Below, piece after piece: positions 46,784 to 58,770 of a stretch of DNA of 64,000 bases (positions are counted from its first letter, which is position 1; each line of letters begins with the position of its first letter). Location of the stretch: the NCBI GenBank assembly GCA_013368445.1, contig JAACJO010000004.1, forward strand, positions 2,480,001 through 2,544,000, read 5' to 3'. The position numbers were made by a program, and so were the translations under genes. The stretch comes from Leucocoprinus leucothites. Taxonomy: Eukaryota; Basidiomycota; Agaricomycetes; Agaricales; Agaricaceae. The notes beneath the pieces were generated by a model, which worked only from the letters and a program-made list of their open reading frames with translations, searched no databases and was not told the origin of the DNA.

Positions 46784-49021
46784 CTCATGTCCGGGGTCAA
46801 GCTGTTCATTACCATGCTTATACCCCGAATGACACCGACATCGCTGTGAAGTATAAATTTAACGGCTACCAATCACAAGCCCACTACATCTCTGTTGATG
46901 AGCTGGACCTCCTATCCAGACTATGCATTCCGGGTTCCGAGATCGATTCTCCCTTTCGAGAACCCATACCCCACTGTCATCCTAACACCAGACTGGGCCT
47001 CCTCAATCGTATTCTCACATGGGCCACTACTGCGAACAGAGAAGACCCGCACGTTTTCTGGCTTTCAGGATCCGCTGGGATGGGAAAGTCGGCAGTTTCT
47101 CAAACTGCTGCTGAAGCATTGAAGACATTGAGAGTCCTCGGCGCTACTTTCTTTTTCTCTCAAGGAGATTATCAATCTCCTGCTCCCGATAACCAGATTA
47201 TGAGCCCTACGAGGATCATTGCGACTGTCGCTTATCAATTAGCGTTGTCGTTTCCAGAGTATGGAAGAGTTGTAGCCGACGCTCTTAGTAAAGATCCAAC
47301 GATCCTTGAGAAGAGCTTGGCACTTCAATTCAAGGCGTTACTCGTGGACCCGTTTTGGACAATCATGATTGAAGGGAGAACTGTACGAAAGCCCCTGGTC
47401 GTAGTCCTGGATGGCCTGGACGAATATCCCGACCCAAAAATCCAATGCGAGCTAGTCAGGCTTATCGGCCTTCACTCACATCTTGACGGATTTCCGCTCA
47501 AGTGGTTGGTTTCGAGCCGCTCAGAGTGGTATCTCGAATCAACCTTCTTTCATCCAGCGCTACCTATCAAATGCGTACACGAAGATCTTCATCACCTAGG
47601 TCGAGGAGATATTGAAATTTACCTGAAAGACGGCCTGCAGCAGATCTCTCGTTTATATCCTGGTACAATCGACGATATTATGGGAGTAGAGATCTGGCCG
47701 ACAGTAGAAGACACTTATAGGCTGATTAAAGCGGCCGGAGACTTGTTCACTATCGCCGTCTCCATCCTCGATTTTCTCCGAAATCCTAGTAGTCCCCCAA
47801 TTTCCGAGGAGATACCCTCTCATCCACACCATCGCCTACAATTCTTACTATCAAATATCGACAACCCCTCAACATTCTCCTTTCCGCATCATCCCTTCAA
47901 ACAAGTTCATAGCCGATACACATCATCACTATCCCGGCTTACCTTCCAGTCGCTACGACTTTCGGGCGGCTCAATCTCGCCCGGGCCTCTGACAGGCACC
48001 ACGAAAGTCCTCTCGCTCCTCCTCCAAATATTCAAACTCTGGACAACCCAACCCACCCTCACCCCGTTCGAACTCTGCAACCTCCTTTCTCTCTCTCGTA
48101 GAGCATTCTACTACGTCCTCCGACACGTTCATGGTCTAGTCCGATGCTCGAGCGCCCTGAGCGATAAATACAATCGCAAATTCTTGAGAGGGGTTCAACC
48201 TGCATTTTTAGATTTCATCACAAATCCGCCAGATGAAATCGTAATGAGCTCAAGCTTGGGCGTCTCTCATGACGGTAGTATTTCATCTGCAATCTCCAAA
48301 TCCCTCTTCCGCCTCCTACTCAGACCTCGTCTACACTTTTCTATTCACGGCCTCTCGTGGAAATCGCAGCCTCCTCATGGATTCGATCCACAATCGCTCG
48401 CAATTGAAGACTTAATTGTCTCCCATCAGATAGTCACTACCGCGATCAGACTTTCTTGGCAATTCTGTTCCAGTATCTCTTTACGGAAGATGGGGCAGAT
48501 CGAACAGATTTCGGTGGTATAATTATTTCAGCCTCAAGTTCGATTTCGGTAGAATGTGTAGTGCGAGTTCTGGACTCGGAACTGGTAGGATACCAGTTGA
48601 GGAGTTTATGGGGTTCTTGAGATGGTTGTATCGATTGCAGGAGCAAGTGAGCGGTTCCTCGATATATGCTTCATATGTTCTGATGGATCGTCATATAGGT
48701 GGTCACAGACTCCACCGGAGCCGAACAGACTTTCAGCCTATAATCCGCTCAAAACCATACCACCAAATCGATCAAGAGTTCATTAGAAAATGTGAAGGGA
48801 TCGCAGAACCTCTGGTAAGATACCTCTTCCAACTCCACCGACACAATACCAAACCTTGTCCAAAACAGGATCTCGAAAGCGATTCAAATTCAGATCGTGT
48901 GACCCTCGAAGCACAATGCGTATGCTACGTCCTCCTTGGCCTCTCCGCGAAAACAGTCCTCGTACTACTCACCCCAGAATGCGTATCAATTTACTCGACG
49001 CGTGATCTCGGCGACTTGTGA
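46784..49021 (+). CDS. NACHT (STAND/NLR-like) NTPase F, 5' end unresolved, one frameshift
   Basis: The fifth NACHT gene, on the opposite strand and more diverged than A-D. The open frame from about 46784 has no ATG before the P-loop, so a start exon must lie upstream. ATG 46631 is a candidate, with an acceptor at CTACGCAG (46783), but phases do not match. Motifs: CHPNTRLGLLNRILTW, P-loop GSAGMGKS, Walker B VVVLDGLDE, WLVSSRSEW. The frame stops at 48520, and the expected continuation (FDFGRM...FMGFLRWLYRL, homologous to FGTFLLWLYRL of A) is one frame over, from about 48520 to TGA 49019-49021. No splice combination fits, so one extra base near 48511-48520 is likely. It could be an error or an early pseudogene. 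Confidence 0.75.
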
Positions 49022-49214
49022 TAGTTGACTCAATTCGAAAATTCCCGAGGTTGTATTTGATAGGACTCTATCAATTGATATCATTCATCTCTACCACCAC
49101 TACATTTTACTCCATACTGCTTTGTATTTTTTACTCTCAGCACAGCATTCGCAATAAACCATACCCCTCCAACATAGACGCATAAAAAAATTACTCGAGA
49201 TCAGGGATCGAATC

Positions 49215-49811
49215 CTAAAGCAGTAGGTACACAGGGGTCAAAAAATCCATATAAAACAGGCGGGAAAAAGCACTCACATCCGAGTTGGGCGCCGGGGGAG
49301 GAGGAGGAAGAGGAAAAGGAGGAGGAGGAGGAAGAGGAAGAGGAGGGGGATCACAAGCCCTCGTACTACCACCACCTATACCTACCGTATCAAGAGCAGC
49401 ATCCGCAATCCCAGTGACGGATCCATCGGATCTAGTAAGAAGAAAATGCAATACCCTCGAATGACTAACACGACCCGTAAAGTATTGTGACACTCACGAC
49501 TTTTCTCCGTTCGACTCTGGAGCGACACCTGAGCTGCCACCTAAAAGCGTCGAGATTGGTATATCAAATGCCCTAGCACATGACACAAAATGCCAGAACT
49601 GTTCTTAACTATCCGACTAATAGAATGTACATAGCAGCACAACTCACGTAGTGAAAACATTCGCAAGTGACTTTGTAAGCGAAGGCTTTCCTCCACATAT
49701 AGCCGTCACGGCAGTAGAACCCTGGTCAACTGGAGCAGCCGAGCCTACACCGGCAAGGATGAAGAGTAACGTAGCAGTAGAAAGATTCCGGACTTTGCTG
49801 TAGCCTAGCAT
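49215..49811 (-). CDS. Small secreted protein with proline-rich region
   Basis: Exons 49811-49648, 49572-49498 and 49431-49215 sum to 456 nt (151 aa). The start at 49811 is chosen because the upstream extension begins with TTG. The N-terminus is a signal peptide: short basic n-region, hydrophobic LSTATLLFILAGVGSA, cut likely after GSAA. Mature part: two Cys (TAICGG and RACDPP), then a run of Pro/Leu repeats (PPPLPLPPPPPFPLPPPPP), and a hydrophobic end (LFYMDFLTPVYLLL). Composition resembles small secreted fungal proteins or a wall-associated peptide. No domain recognised; function unknown. The Pro run comes from a GGA/AGG tract. Confidence 0.65.
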
Positions 49812-50414
49812 GAAGATGGGAGGTGAGGGGTTCAAGAAAGAACTAGGTATCTTCCGTACTACGATACTGGTTTTACAGCCAGGTTTTTATACGCACCTCT
49901 ATAAAGATCTCACTAACCCGTTTTTGGAGCCATGTTTCTAGTTCTGAGATAAGTTGTCCACCCGACATACCGAGTACGTCACTGTACGTCCGACAGTTGA
50001 TATGCAAGCCAATTCGAACCGAGCTTTCTTGCCTCCAAGAACAAGAAAGGGCTAAAACAAGCTGGGAATACATAATAGCCAATCTACCCTGTCCGAGTGA
50101 CGTATGCAGAGAATGACAGACAGGATTTCTTTTTTAATTTAGTCTAGAAGATGAGCGTGGCGGAGGCGTTATTGACGAGTATATGAAGAACCTGTAATAA
50201 TAATGGATGGTTCTGGTGTGTACCGAGCGTTCATTTGTCCAGCTACAGGTCGGACCTCCGCTCCGGAACTAAACTTCGTAAGGGATTATCTTATCGTGAA
50301 AGAGGTGCGTATATATGTCCATTCCATCTTCGCATCTGAAGAACAAACCATTCATTTCATTCCAAATACTTAACCAAATAAGTAATAAAATCCCCGTCTT
50401 CAAGTTTCCTCCTA
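49812..50414. other. Intergenic, no gene seen
   Basis: About 600 bp between the secreted-protein start and the galactokinase stop. No ORF of note. Confidence 0.5.
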
Positions 50415-52490
50415 CTACGTGAACTTATAAACTACACCAACTCGATCAGCCAACCCCACCCATACATAAACAACGCGGAATAAAGCACTCACCACAAGCA
50501 CCACTACTAGGCCTCGTAGCAAAAATCACCTCACTCAACTTTTCCCCTTCCAAATCCTTATACGGGGGATACGTCTCCTTGATCTTCTGGATAAACTCAT
50601 CGACTTTATCTTCAGCAACAAGAGAGACAGTGCATCCGCCCCATCCAGCACCTGCGTGTGCATATGTGAGCATAATGGCGAATCGAGCGACGCGAGAATA
50701 CCGTACCGGTTAATCGACTACCGAAGGCCCCTGCCTCCTGCATAATTTCGTCAAGTGGTCCAGCTCGGGACAAGAACATTCAAACAGATCTTGACACGAT
50801 TTCTGCGACTCATTCATCAGCTTGCCTAGTTTTTCCAGTTCTAGAGTGGTGTCCGTCGAGGAAGAGGATGCAGAGTCGATGCATATTTTACGGAATTGGA
50901 GTACGCGGAGGGATTCAGAGAACACGTGTTTAGCGCGTTTGTACAGCTGGAAGTGGCTCGCTTCGACTTAAATTGGACGTTAGAGAATGTGCTTATATGC
51001 ACCAAGAACAACGTGCGCACCTTCGACCCAACTCAGATAGACCTCTTCAAATGCTTTCCTACTCAACCCACTCATCTCGACCATCTCCTCCATCGTCACA
51101 CCCAGTTGGACCTGTCCTGCTCCACCCTCCACAACCAGTTCACTTACACCTTTGGGCAACAAACATCCCAGCTTTGTCAATACACTCTTCAACGCCACAA
51201 TCAACGCCTCTACACCCATATCACCACTACTTCCACTTCCCTGCACCTCACCTACCAGTCTGCCAAGAACCTCTCTATACGTCACTTTCTCATGCTTACC
51301 TGCCGAATCATGGAGCGTGACTCCGAGGTTTTTAGCCAACACGCGAGCGCCGACGAGAGTTTCCACGACACGGAGGTTGTATCGGTGTTTTGCGGTGGTG
51401 GCTTTATCGGAGACGACGAGAGAATTGGCGATGACAAATGCGTGTGAGCGAGGGAGGGGTGCGGGTGAGCCGGAGAGAGTTGGGTAGAAGGTGATGTAGA
51501 GTGAAGAAGAGGGTGTGGAGAGGATAGATGCTGCTTGGTCCATTCTATGTGGAAATGAAACGAAGTGGAGTAGGTGAGAGGTGATGAGACGTACCCTCCA
51601 CTATTAACGCCTACGCGTTTTTCGTTCTCCATTGCCATTGTGACGAGGTCGCCTTTTCTGAGGGTGTATGATCTGGCGTGGCCTCGAGCTGAGATTCATA
51701 CGTGAGTATATGCGGTGTAGAAAGAGTGGTGGATAACGGACCTTGTTATTGACAGCCAAGAACGCGAGTGTACTCGCTACGACCATAGCCGCACTTGACG
51801 AGACTCCAGAGCCAGGTGGAACAGAGCCAGTAACGAGCATATCGACGGGAACAGCCTCCTCGTCTTTGTTCGGGAAATAATGCGACAACACGCCCTAATA
51901 TCCATTTAGCGTCACCTCAACAATAGTGAGAGCATACATACATAATATCCAGCTTTGACATAACTCTCCCACCTCAACTCACTCGTATCGATATCCAAAT
52001 GCCAAGCCTGTGTCGTAGCAAGTCTAGGAGCGAAAACCTGACGCCCATATTTTGAATTCAAGTTCTCCAAGATGACACTGCCAGGCTGATCCTGAACTTC
52101 CGTGCTTCCTTGTTTAGCGGTACGAGGCGCACACGCAATGAGAATATCACGCTCGATTGCGGCTGGTAAGACACCAAAGAGAGCATAGTCGATGTGCTCG
52201 CCTTGATCAATAGATTAGAATTAGATCATTCGATCATCAGTAAAGTAGGGGCGCACCGATTAGACTGCGATTAGATGAGTCAAATATCAGATCAGAACAA
52301 GCGCATGGATGATGACGTACTTGACACGACCAGGCGCTCGAGCGATATAAGCAGGAGGACGACCGAATCGCTGAGTGAATTCACGAGTAAGAGCGTCCCA
52401 TCGTTCGGCGTGGTTCAGTGACGAGCCAAGAGAGCCGTATAGAGAGGTGAGGTCAGTGTACACTGGGATCGGCTGGTCCGCGAGTAGCAT
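50415..52490 (-). CDS. GAL1: Galactokinase (GHMP kinase), one-base frameshift near the C-terminus
   Basis: Phosphorylates galactose to galactose-1-phosphate, the first Leloir step. Exons: 52490-52321, an 8-nt micro-exon 52264-52257, 52201-51942, 51896 to about 51745, about 51695 to 51595, 51544-51021, 50966-50707, 50651-50493 and 50431-50415. GHMP motifs: APGRVNLIGEHIDY (built across the micro-exon), GSVPPGSGVSSSAAM and GSRLTGAGWGGCTVSLV. ENEKRVGVNSGGMDQAAS is the family core. In exon 50966-50707 the frame ends falsely at LCRRQGPSVVD; with one more G near 50731-50737 it reads REAGAFGSRLTG and phases agree. The junction around 51695-51745 is also unclear, needing an odd GTTATC donor. Identity is certain; integrity is not. 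Confidence 0.92.
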
Positions 52491-53567
52491 GATGGTGGAT
52501 AAGTGATAAAGGGGGAGAGAGAGGAATCTAAGCGAGGTCGATCAACTTGGACAGTATGGCCATGTGACTCAATCTCCTGTGGACACTGGAGCACCTGTAA
52601 GCTTATGGCACGTTGGAGGACACCACAAACGGCTGTATAGGGTCTACGTCATTCTCATACACTCGTGCGCCACGCTGAATGAGGCGCTGGGATTTGACGC
52701 TAGAGTACGATACGAATAGGGCACCGGATGGAACGGCCCGGGATGGAGGAGTAAGTGAGCAGACACTAGTACGTTGGCTTGGGGTGCGCATTTCACGTAC
52801 GTATTTTAACTGCCCCTTTCAAATTCTATTCAGTCTCCAGAACTAACAATCATTTTCTCCTTCCATCATTCTACTCCCTGTCTACTTTGAACATCTCTCG
52901 CTCGCCTCTTTAGATTGTCTCGCTATACTCTCGTCCTGGACCAAGGGCAACCCAATCTTGCGCGCAAGGTCCTTCCCCACTCCATGCTTCACCAACATAA
53001 AGTGTCTGTTTGAGATCGGAGATTGGCACTGCTTGGAAAACAGTTCATGCGTAGCTGTACTTTTTAAAAATGCGAAAAGAGGACAAGAGACACCCACGAG
53101 TATCATTCAATTAAGAATATCGGAAAACAGATGTTGTAGAGAATGACGTGTAATGAGTGCTTGATGCGTTCAAAACGGTAAGATATCTCCCTCCCTTTAT
53201 CAAAGATTTGAGCTCAATGCTTGATTGATACTGTCTAGGACTGTATTTTTAGCAGCTTTCTGTGTCATTTCTACACGATATCTCTGAGAACTCTACGGAG
53301 GCTATGCCCCACGTTTTCTCTAAAGCTCGAAATGACCTCCTTGGGCATCTTATTCTCAGCGCTTAACCGCTCAGTCTAGATCAATCAATTTCTCAAACGG
53401 GTCTAGGCAGGCTGTGTGTGAACTAGGGATGAGCGAGGCAATGTACGAGCTTGGACCAACACCGTAGTTGAAATTTTGATTTGTAGACCGGTGCTATGCG
53501 TACCCTTTGATTCAGTGAACGAAAAGCTGGGAACTAAAGGGACCATGATTGCCTAGGTGCGCATAAT
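52491..53567. other. Intergenic, with a repeat shared with 55140-55250
   Basis: No gene seen. The stretch 52960-53065 (CAGTTCATGCGTAGCTG within it) resembles 55140-55250 just before the second 7TM copy, so the duplicated segment carries material from here. Confidence 0.5.
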
Positions 53568-53575
53568 TATAAAAG
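53568..53575 (+). promoter_or_regulatory. TATA box of the 7TM gene
   Basis: TATAAAAG, about 160 bp before the ATG at 53732. Confidence 0.4.
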
Positions 53576-53731
53576 CATCGATTACTGCCTACATATTCCA
53601 AGCTCAATCTCCAAGCTCAGAAGCCCCACCTCCGACGCCGGTCTGCCGTTCTGCAAGGCATTCTCTGTGACTCTATCCGTTCTCTCATCCACTCTTCCTC
53701 CTTCTTGATCTGCACCAGTCTATCATTTGTC

Positions 53732-54806
53732 ATGACTTCGCTGGCAAGTCTGCGGAGGATGCGACTATAGCCAATTCACTCTCAAATGGACAACGGGTGT
53801 CGTCGTAGGAGCTATCATCTACGGAGCATTAGCAACCCTAGGGATAAGCTGTATTATTCTCCTGAAACGGCAGCCCGGACAAAGCCCACTCCGACTTCAA
53901 TTTCTGCAAGCATACGTGATTGGCCTACTGTTGATGAATACAATTTATTTGGTGGAAAGTTTCCTACTTGCGAATTACTTCACGGTATACTCCCGGGAGG
54001 ATCGTGATTCTTCCACAGATCAAATGCGAGGATATAGCAAATTACATCTCGCCTGGGTATTAACAATAGGAATGGCTGCAGCTTTGACCGATGGACTACT
54101 TGTAAGTATTCTGTCTCGCTTCCAAGTTCTTCTGCATACTGTGCTCACACTAAAGTAAGGTGTGGCGTTGCTATATGGTCCAGAAAGAACTGACTTTGGA
54201 CCAAGGGCGAATGGTCAGAACAATCTTCTGGATCTTCCCTGGCTGTCTCTGGATGGGAACATCAGGCAAGTCTTTGTTTAATTCACTCTCCCTTCTACTC
54301 AACAAAATTACCACTACAGTTTTATGCATCACGGGTGCTGCTCTCGACTATCGCAATATGACAGGAATGAGCCAGTCGCCTAATTTACCTGCAGCCCTCC
54401 TGGCAGCTGGCGTCACTATGAACATAATCCTCAACCTTTTCGCAACGGGTTTTATCGTCACACGTTTAATATGTCACCAGCGAATGCTTCGTAGGACTTT
54501 CGCAATGCCGCCAGGAAACCACTCCAGGAAGGCCGTCTGGATGCTTCTTGAGTCCGCTGCAATCAACATCCCGATAACTGTCGTTGTGGTTGTTAACATT
54601 GCAACTTTAAGCGTTTATGGTGATTTCTTGATGCCAGTTGTTGTCCCAGGCCAAGTGAGTGATGATCCCAATGTCCTTTAGCTTTTATTTCTGATTATTC
54701 GCAACGTTGTCAGTCATTTGCTTCTGTCTTGGTGATGTATCAGATTGCACTTGGAAAAGCTGTTGGTGAGGGGTCACGGTTGTCTCAGGATTACGCAAAA
54801 ATCTGA
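53732..54806 (+). CDS. Small seven-transmembrane protein, tandem copy 1
   Basis: Same superfamily as the gene at 13564. The frame DYSQFTLKWTTGVVVGAI is open from about 53760. The only nearby ATG (53732, MTSLASLRR) is one frame off, so a one-base indel at about 53755-53765 or an unseen first exon is needed. Exons: 5' exon to 54101, 54160-54265, 54320-54654 and 54714-54806. The second intron (54266-54319) has a GC donor (AG|GCAAGT). Membrane spans include VVVGAIIYGALATLGISCIILL, AYVIGLLLMNTIYLVES, LAWVLTIGMAAALTDGLL, PAALLAAGVTMNIILNLFATG and MLLESAAINIPITVVVVV. It ends GKAVGEGSRLSQDYAKI. Function unknown. Confidence 0.72.
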
Positions 54807-55244
54807 GTGTTATGTTGCATATCGCGTATAATACTACACTGGAGCTGGTGTTGCTGGATCAGGCATTACATAACAATCATTCACTTATTATCTCAATAGC
54901 TCTTCATACAAACCTCAATTCAAAAGAATTTACAACCTTTCACCACTCAGAGTCGAAAGCTTACAGGTCAGGATGAGAGCTAGCCAAGGAAGAATCAATA
55001 ATTCACATGTCATGACTCTCAAAATTACAGTCAAGCTATGAATGAAAAAAAACGCGCACTTTGGAATAGATATATCCGTATAAGTATGTGCATATCTGCC
55101 ATGCCCCTGACCATTAGGGCCAAATAACCCATGCGGAACTCGAATCCCTCCCCACTCCACTCCAACCTTCGCAAACTTGGGGTGTCTACCTGAGATCAGA
55201 GACGACACTGCTCAGACTCGAACAGTTCATGTGTAGCTAGACTC

Positions 55245-56243
55245 TTGAAATATTATTTATGGGGCGTTGGCAACCCTCTGGATAAGCTGTATTGTTCTCT
55301 TGAAGCAGCAGCCTGGACAAAGCTCATTCCGGTTTCAATTCTTACAAGCATATGTGATTTGCTTGCTGTTTATGAATACAATTTATCTGGTGGAGAGTTT
55401 CTTACTGGCGAATTACTTCACAGTATATTCCCGGGAGGATCGTATTTCTTCTAGCGAGAAAACATGAGGGTTTAGCTGGTTATATCTCACCTGGGTATTA
55501 ACAGTAAGAATGGTGGTTGCTTTGACCGACGGGCTACTTGTAAGCATTTCATTTTTGTTTCTTCTACCAATATACCGTACTCACACTGACGGAAGGTGTG
55601 GCGATGTTATATGGTCCAGAGAGAACTGACTTTGAACCAAAGTCGAATGGTCAGAGCGAGCTTCTGGATCTTCCCTAGCTGTCTCTGGATGGGAATACTA
55701 GGTAAGGCTTTTATACCTTGTATACCCTTCGACTCAACAAATCGCCCTTACAGTTCTATGCATCACGGGTGGTGCTCTCAACTATCATGACATGACGGGA
55801 CTAGGTCGATCGGCCGAGTTGCCTGCAGCCCTTTTGACAGCTGGCGTCAGTACAAATATACTAACCCTCAACCTATTTGCGACGGGTTTCATCGTCATAC
55901 GTTTAATCCGTCACCAGCGAATGCTTCGGAGTACTTTCGGGACACCTACAGGAAACCATTGCGGAAGGGTGGTTGGAATGCTTCTCGAGTCCGCTGCAAT
56001 CAATGTCCCGATAACTGCCATTGCGGCTGTTAGCATCACGACTCTAAGTGTTTATGGTGATTTCCTGACGTCGGTTGTTGTTCCAGGACAAGTGAGTGGT
56101 GATCACAGTGTGTTTTATGTTTTCTTGCTGATTATTCTAACCGTTGCCAGTCTTTTACTGCTGTCCTGGTGATGTATCGGATTGCGCTTGGAAAAGCCAT
56201 TGGTGAGGTGCCACGGCCGTCTCAGGATTACGCAAGAATCTGA
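55245..56243 (+). pseudogene. Seven-transmembrane protein, tandem copy 2 (5' truncated, stop codon)
   Basis: Duplicate of 53810-54806, shifted about 1.43 kb. It lacks the first coding part: homology starts at about 55245, right after a repeat also found at 52960-53065. It has an in-frame TGA at about 55465 (ACA TGA GGG where copy 1 has ATG CGA GGA). The rest stays open: LTWVLTVRM, VWRCYMVQRELTLNQ, LCITGGALNYHDMTG and IALGKAIGEVPRPSQDYARI. The second intron has a normal GT donor where copy 1 has GC. Judged a pseudogene. Confidence 0.75.
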
Positions 56244-56751
56244 GTGTTGGTCATGTCTTGTGCTACATTGAGGGGCCAGTGTCGCTAGATCAGACATTAC
56301 TTGCCGATCTTGAACTTATTATTTAAATAGCCCTCTACAAGTATTATCCTTGGCTACTCAGAATTGATCAGCTTGCTAGTTGAGATGAGAACTACGGGGG
56401 AGTATCAATGACTCACAAACAATCAAACTAAGTAATGCCCATGAAGTTTTGAGGAGACCGATATATGCCTTCTTTCACTCTACATCAGAATCACAGTTGC
56501 CCATACGTTGATTGATGGGATATGCCATACCGGACATCACGGGGCGAAGGACGAGATAATTTGAACTGGTCATATTGATCCGAAATTTATCGGTTTAAAT
56601 ATTTTAAGTATATTCTCGTTGGAGAAGGTCAGACATTGTAGACAAAGGAGTACAACCGGGTGAAAGAGGTATAGAAGTCTACAAGAAGCAAACCGAGATC
56701 AACCAATGTGCAGCATGTCTCGTTCTACCAACTGCTCACCTACGTTAGCAC
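56244..56751. other. Intergenic, no gene seen
   Basis: The first 150 bp match the region downstream of 7TM copy 1 (TAGATCAGACATTAC versus TGGATCAGGCATTAC), marking the end of the tandem unit. No ORF of note after it. Confidence 0.5.
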
Positions 56752-58770
56752 CTACTCGCCCCTGGCCTCGACTATCGCCGCTCTGAGCCTTTTCAAAGCC
56801 TCATTCACCTCCTCTTCAGTGTTCAAACTGAACGCAGCACGAACATACGGTGTCGGATTTCCACTTGGTAAAAACACCTTTCCAGGAAGTGCGAGAACAC
56901 CCTTTTTGAAAGCCGTGGTTCGAATGACGGACTCGGAGTCGTTAGATCCTTCCTTGGAGCTAGCGCCACTCGACAGATTGAGCTTGAACCTGAATAAATT
57001 TAGTTGTCAGATGATCGCACGCCTTATTCAAGAGTGACTGGGATGATAAGAGAATTTGTGAAAAGCGAAGGATTATAAATCTGATGAACGTTCCTCCTAT
57101 CCGTTTTCCTTCTCGAAGTAAGGAAATTGGCGGTCACCCAACCCTTGAGGGCACACTGCTCGTGCACGTAGGAGAGAAAGAGAACGGAGAGCAGAAGAAC
57201 GAATCCGCCATGACGCCAAAGCCAGAAAAATGAATTCGCATACCAGAAGAACAATCCAGCCTCAGGCTTAACCCACTCCGCATACCCATCCAGATACTTC
57301 ATCATCGCAACTTGAAAAACATCCCTCTTCTCCCTATAGAACTCCGAAGTGCGTTCTGTATGAAGTTTGAAGCCACCATATCCCCACGAGTCGAGAAGCT
57401 TAATCGCAATGACTTGTGCAAGCGACGAAGCCTGAAGGTCTGATGATTCGGTCTGCGAAAAAAGGATTTCGAAGTGAGTAAGGTGCCAAAATTCGGAAGA
57501 CAGCACGATGGGGAGCGTGGAATACAGGAAAGCTCAAAGCACTCACATGCTTCTCAATCACATTCATGATCACCTCAGGACCACTCACAAATCCAAGCCT
57601 CATTCCAGCTGAAAGAACTTTCGAGAAACTATCAAACCGTAGCACCCTTCCTGTCTCGGGTAATATGGTTTTCTCTAGGGAGAAGTAAGATGGTGGACGG
57701 GGTGCAGCCCCATAGTACAGGTAGAAATACGGATCATCTGACGTGGATAGAATGGGTGTATTTATGAGCCGCTTCATTCCTACAAGCTCTGAGGTAGAGG
57801 GAAGTTAGGTACCTTCAAGTATAATGATGTTAAACTCCCGTGCAAGCTTGAGCACCTCGACGCGTCGTTCCAGGGAGGCTGTCATTCCCGTCGGGTTACA
57901 TCCATACTATAGAACATCGAACTGGTGAACACTTCGCAATTCCAGAACAAGGAGCGTAAGGCATACCGGAACCGTGTACAACACTTTAGGCCTCGGTTTC
58001 TCCGCAGGCCAGTTCTCGATCTTGGAGCGCAGAGAAGAAGCCGAAATTCCTTCGGCGTCCGTTTCGATTTCTGTGGATCGGAGGGTCTGAGAAGAGTGGT
58101 CAAAGTCAAGGTGAAGAACTCGCCTATAAAGTTGCAATGCAAACTTTGGAATATGGGTATAACACCACTAACAAATGCAAAAACATGAGCAATAAATCAC
58201 GTGAAAGGTAGGGAACGGGAATGTACGCATAGGCAGGAGACTCGATGAGCACTGGGTCACCATCATTCACAAGAGCGTCAATAGCCTGCCAAGAGTTTCA
58301 ACATCTCAAAGAAGACCTGTTCACAAGTTATTGACCTTATAAACTAAGTCTTGCGATCCATTTCCGACTACGACACTCCATCCCTCCCCTTGCTTCCTCC
58401 CATGATTGACGTCCTGCAGGCCATACAACCAGTCCCTCAAAGGCTTGATTCCGACTGTGTCTGTGTATTGTAGCCCGAGGGCTAGTTCATCCCGAGTAAG
58501 GGAATAAGTGACATCGTCTGTTGGAGAAGAGGAATAAGGGGAGCGAGCAGAGAAGGAAAGTGACGTGAGAGGGAACATGATCGGGTTTGGTTTTCCAGCA
58601 AGCAAGGAGATCAGGCCTGGCGTTCTCTCGAGCGGAAGGAGTGAGCGGACTGAAGGTAGGTGATAACGATGTAGCCATGGAGTTGGGTTATGGTCGTAAT
58701 ATTTTGAGCAAGTGTAGGTCCGGAGTGGGTCGAATAGGGGTAAGAAGGTCAATATGATGAATACTTTCAT
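56752..58770 (-). CDS. PLP-dependent aminotransferase, class I/II (aromatic/kynurenine type)
   Basis: Resembles fungal Aro8/kynurenine-alpha-aminoadipate aminotransferases. Exons: from about 58770 (start uncertain) to 58336, 58285-58227, an exon encoding GVIPIFQSLHCNFI (58178-58132, boundaries approximate), about 58076-57967, 57906-57813, 57737-57547, 57452-57244 and 56989-56752. Motifs: ISLLAGKPNP, YTVPYGCNPTGM, DDPYFYLYYG and the PLP-lysine region RFDSFSKVLSAGMRLGFVSGP. It ends PSGNPTPYVRAAFSL then EARGE. The intron at 56990-57243 is 254 nt, far longer than the others here. The first ATG gives a hydrophobic start (MKVFIILTFLPLF) atypical of the family, so the true start may be in another exon. 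Substrate is inferred from family only. Confidence 0.88.

Noticed and set aside
50980..51447. Plus-strand ORFs over galactokinase
   Set aside because: Antisense to the strongly conserved GHMP exon.
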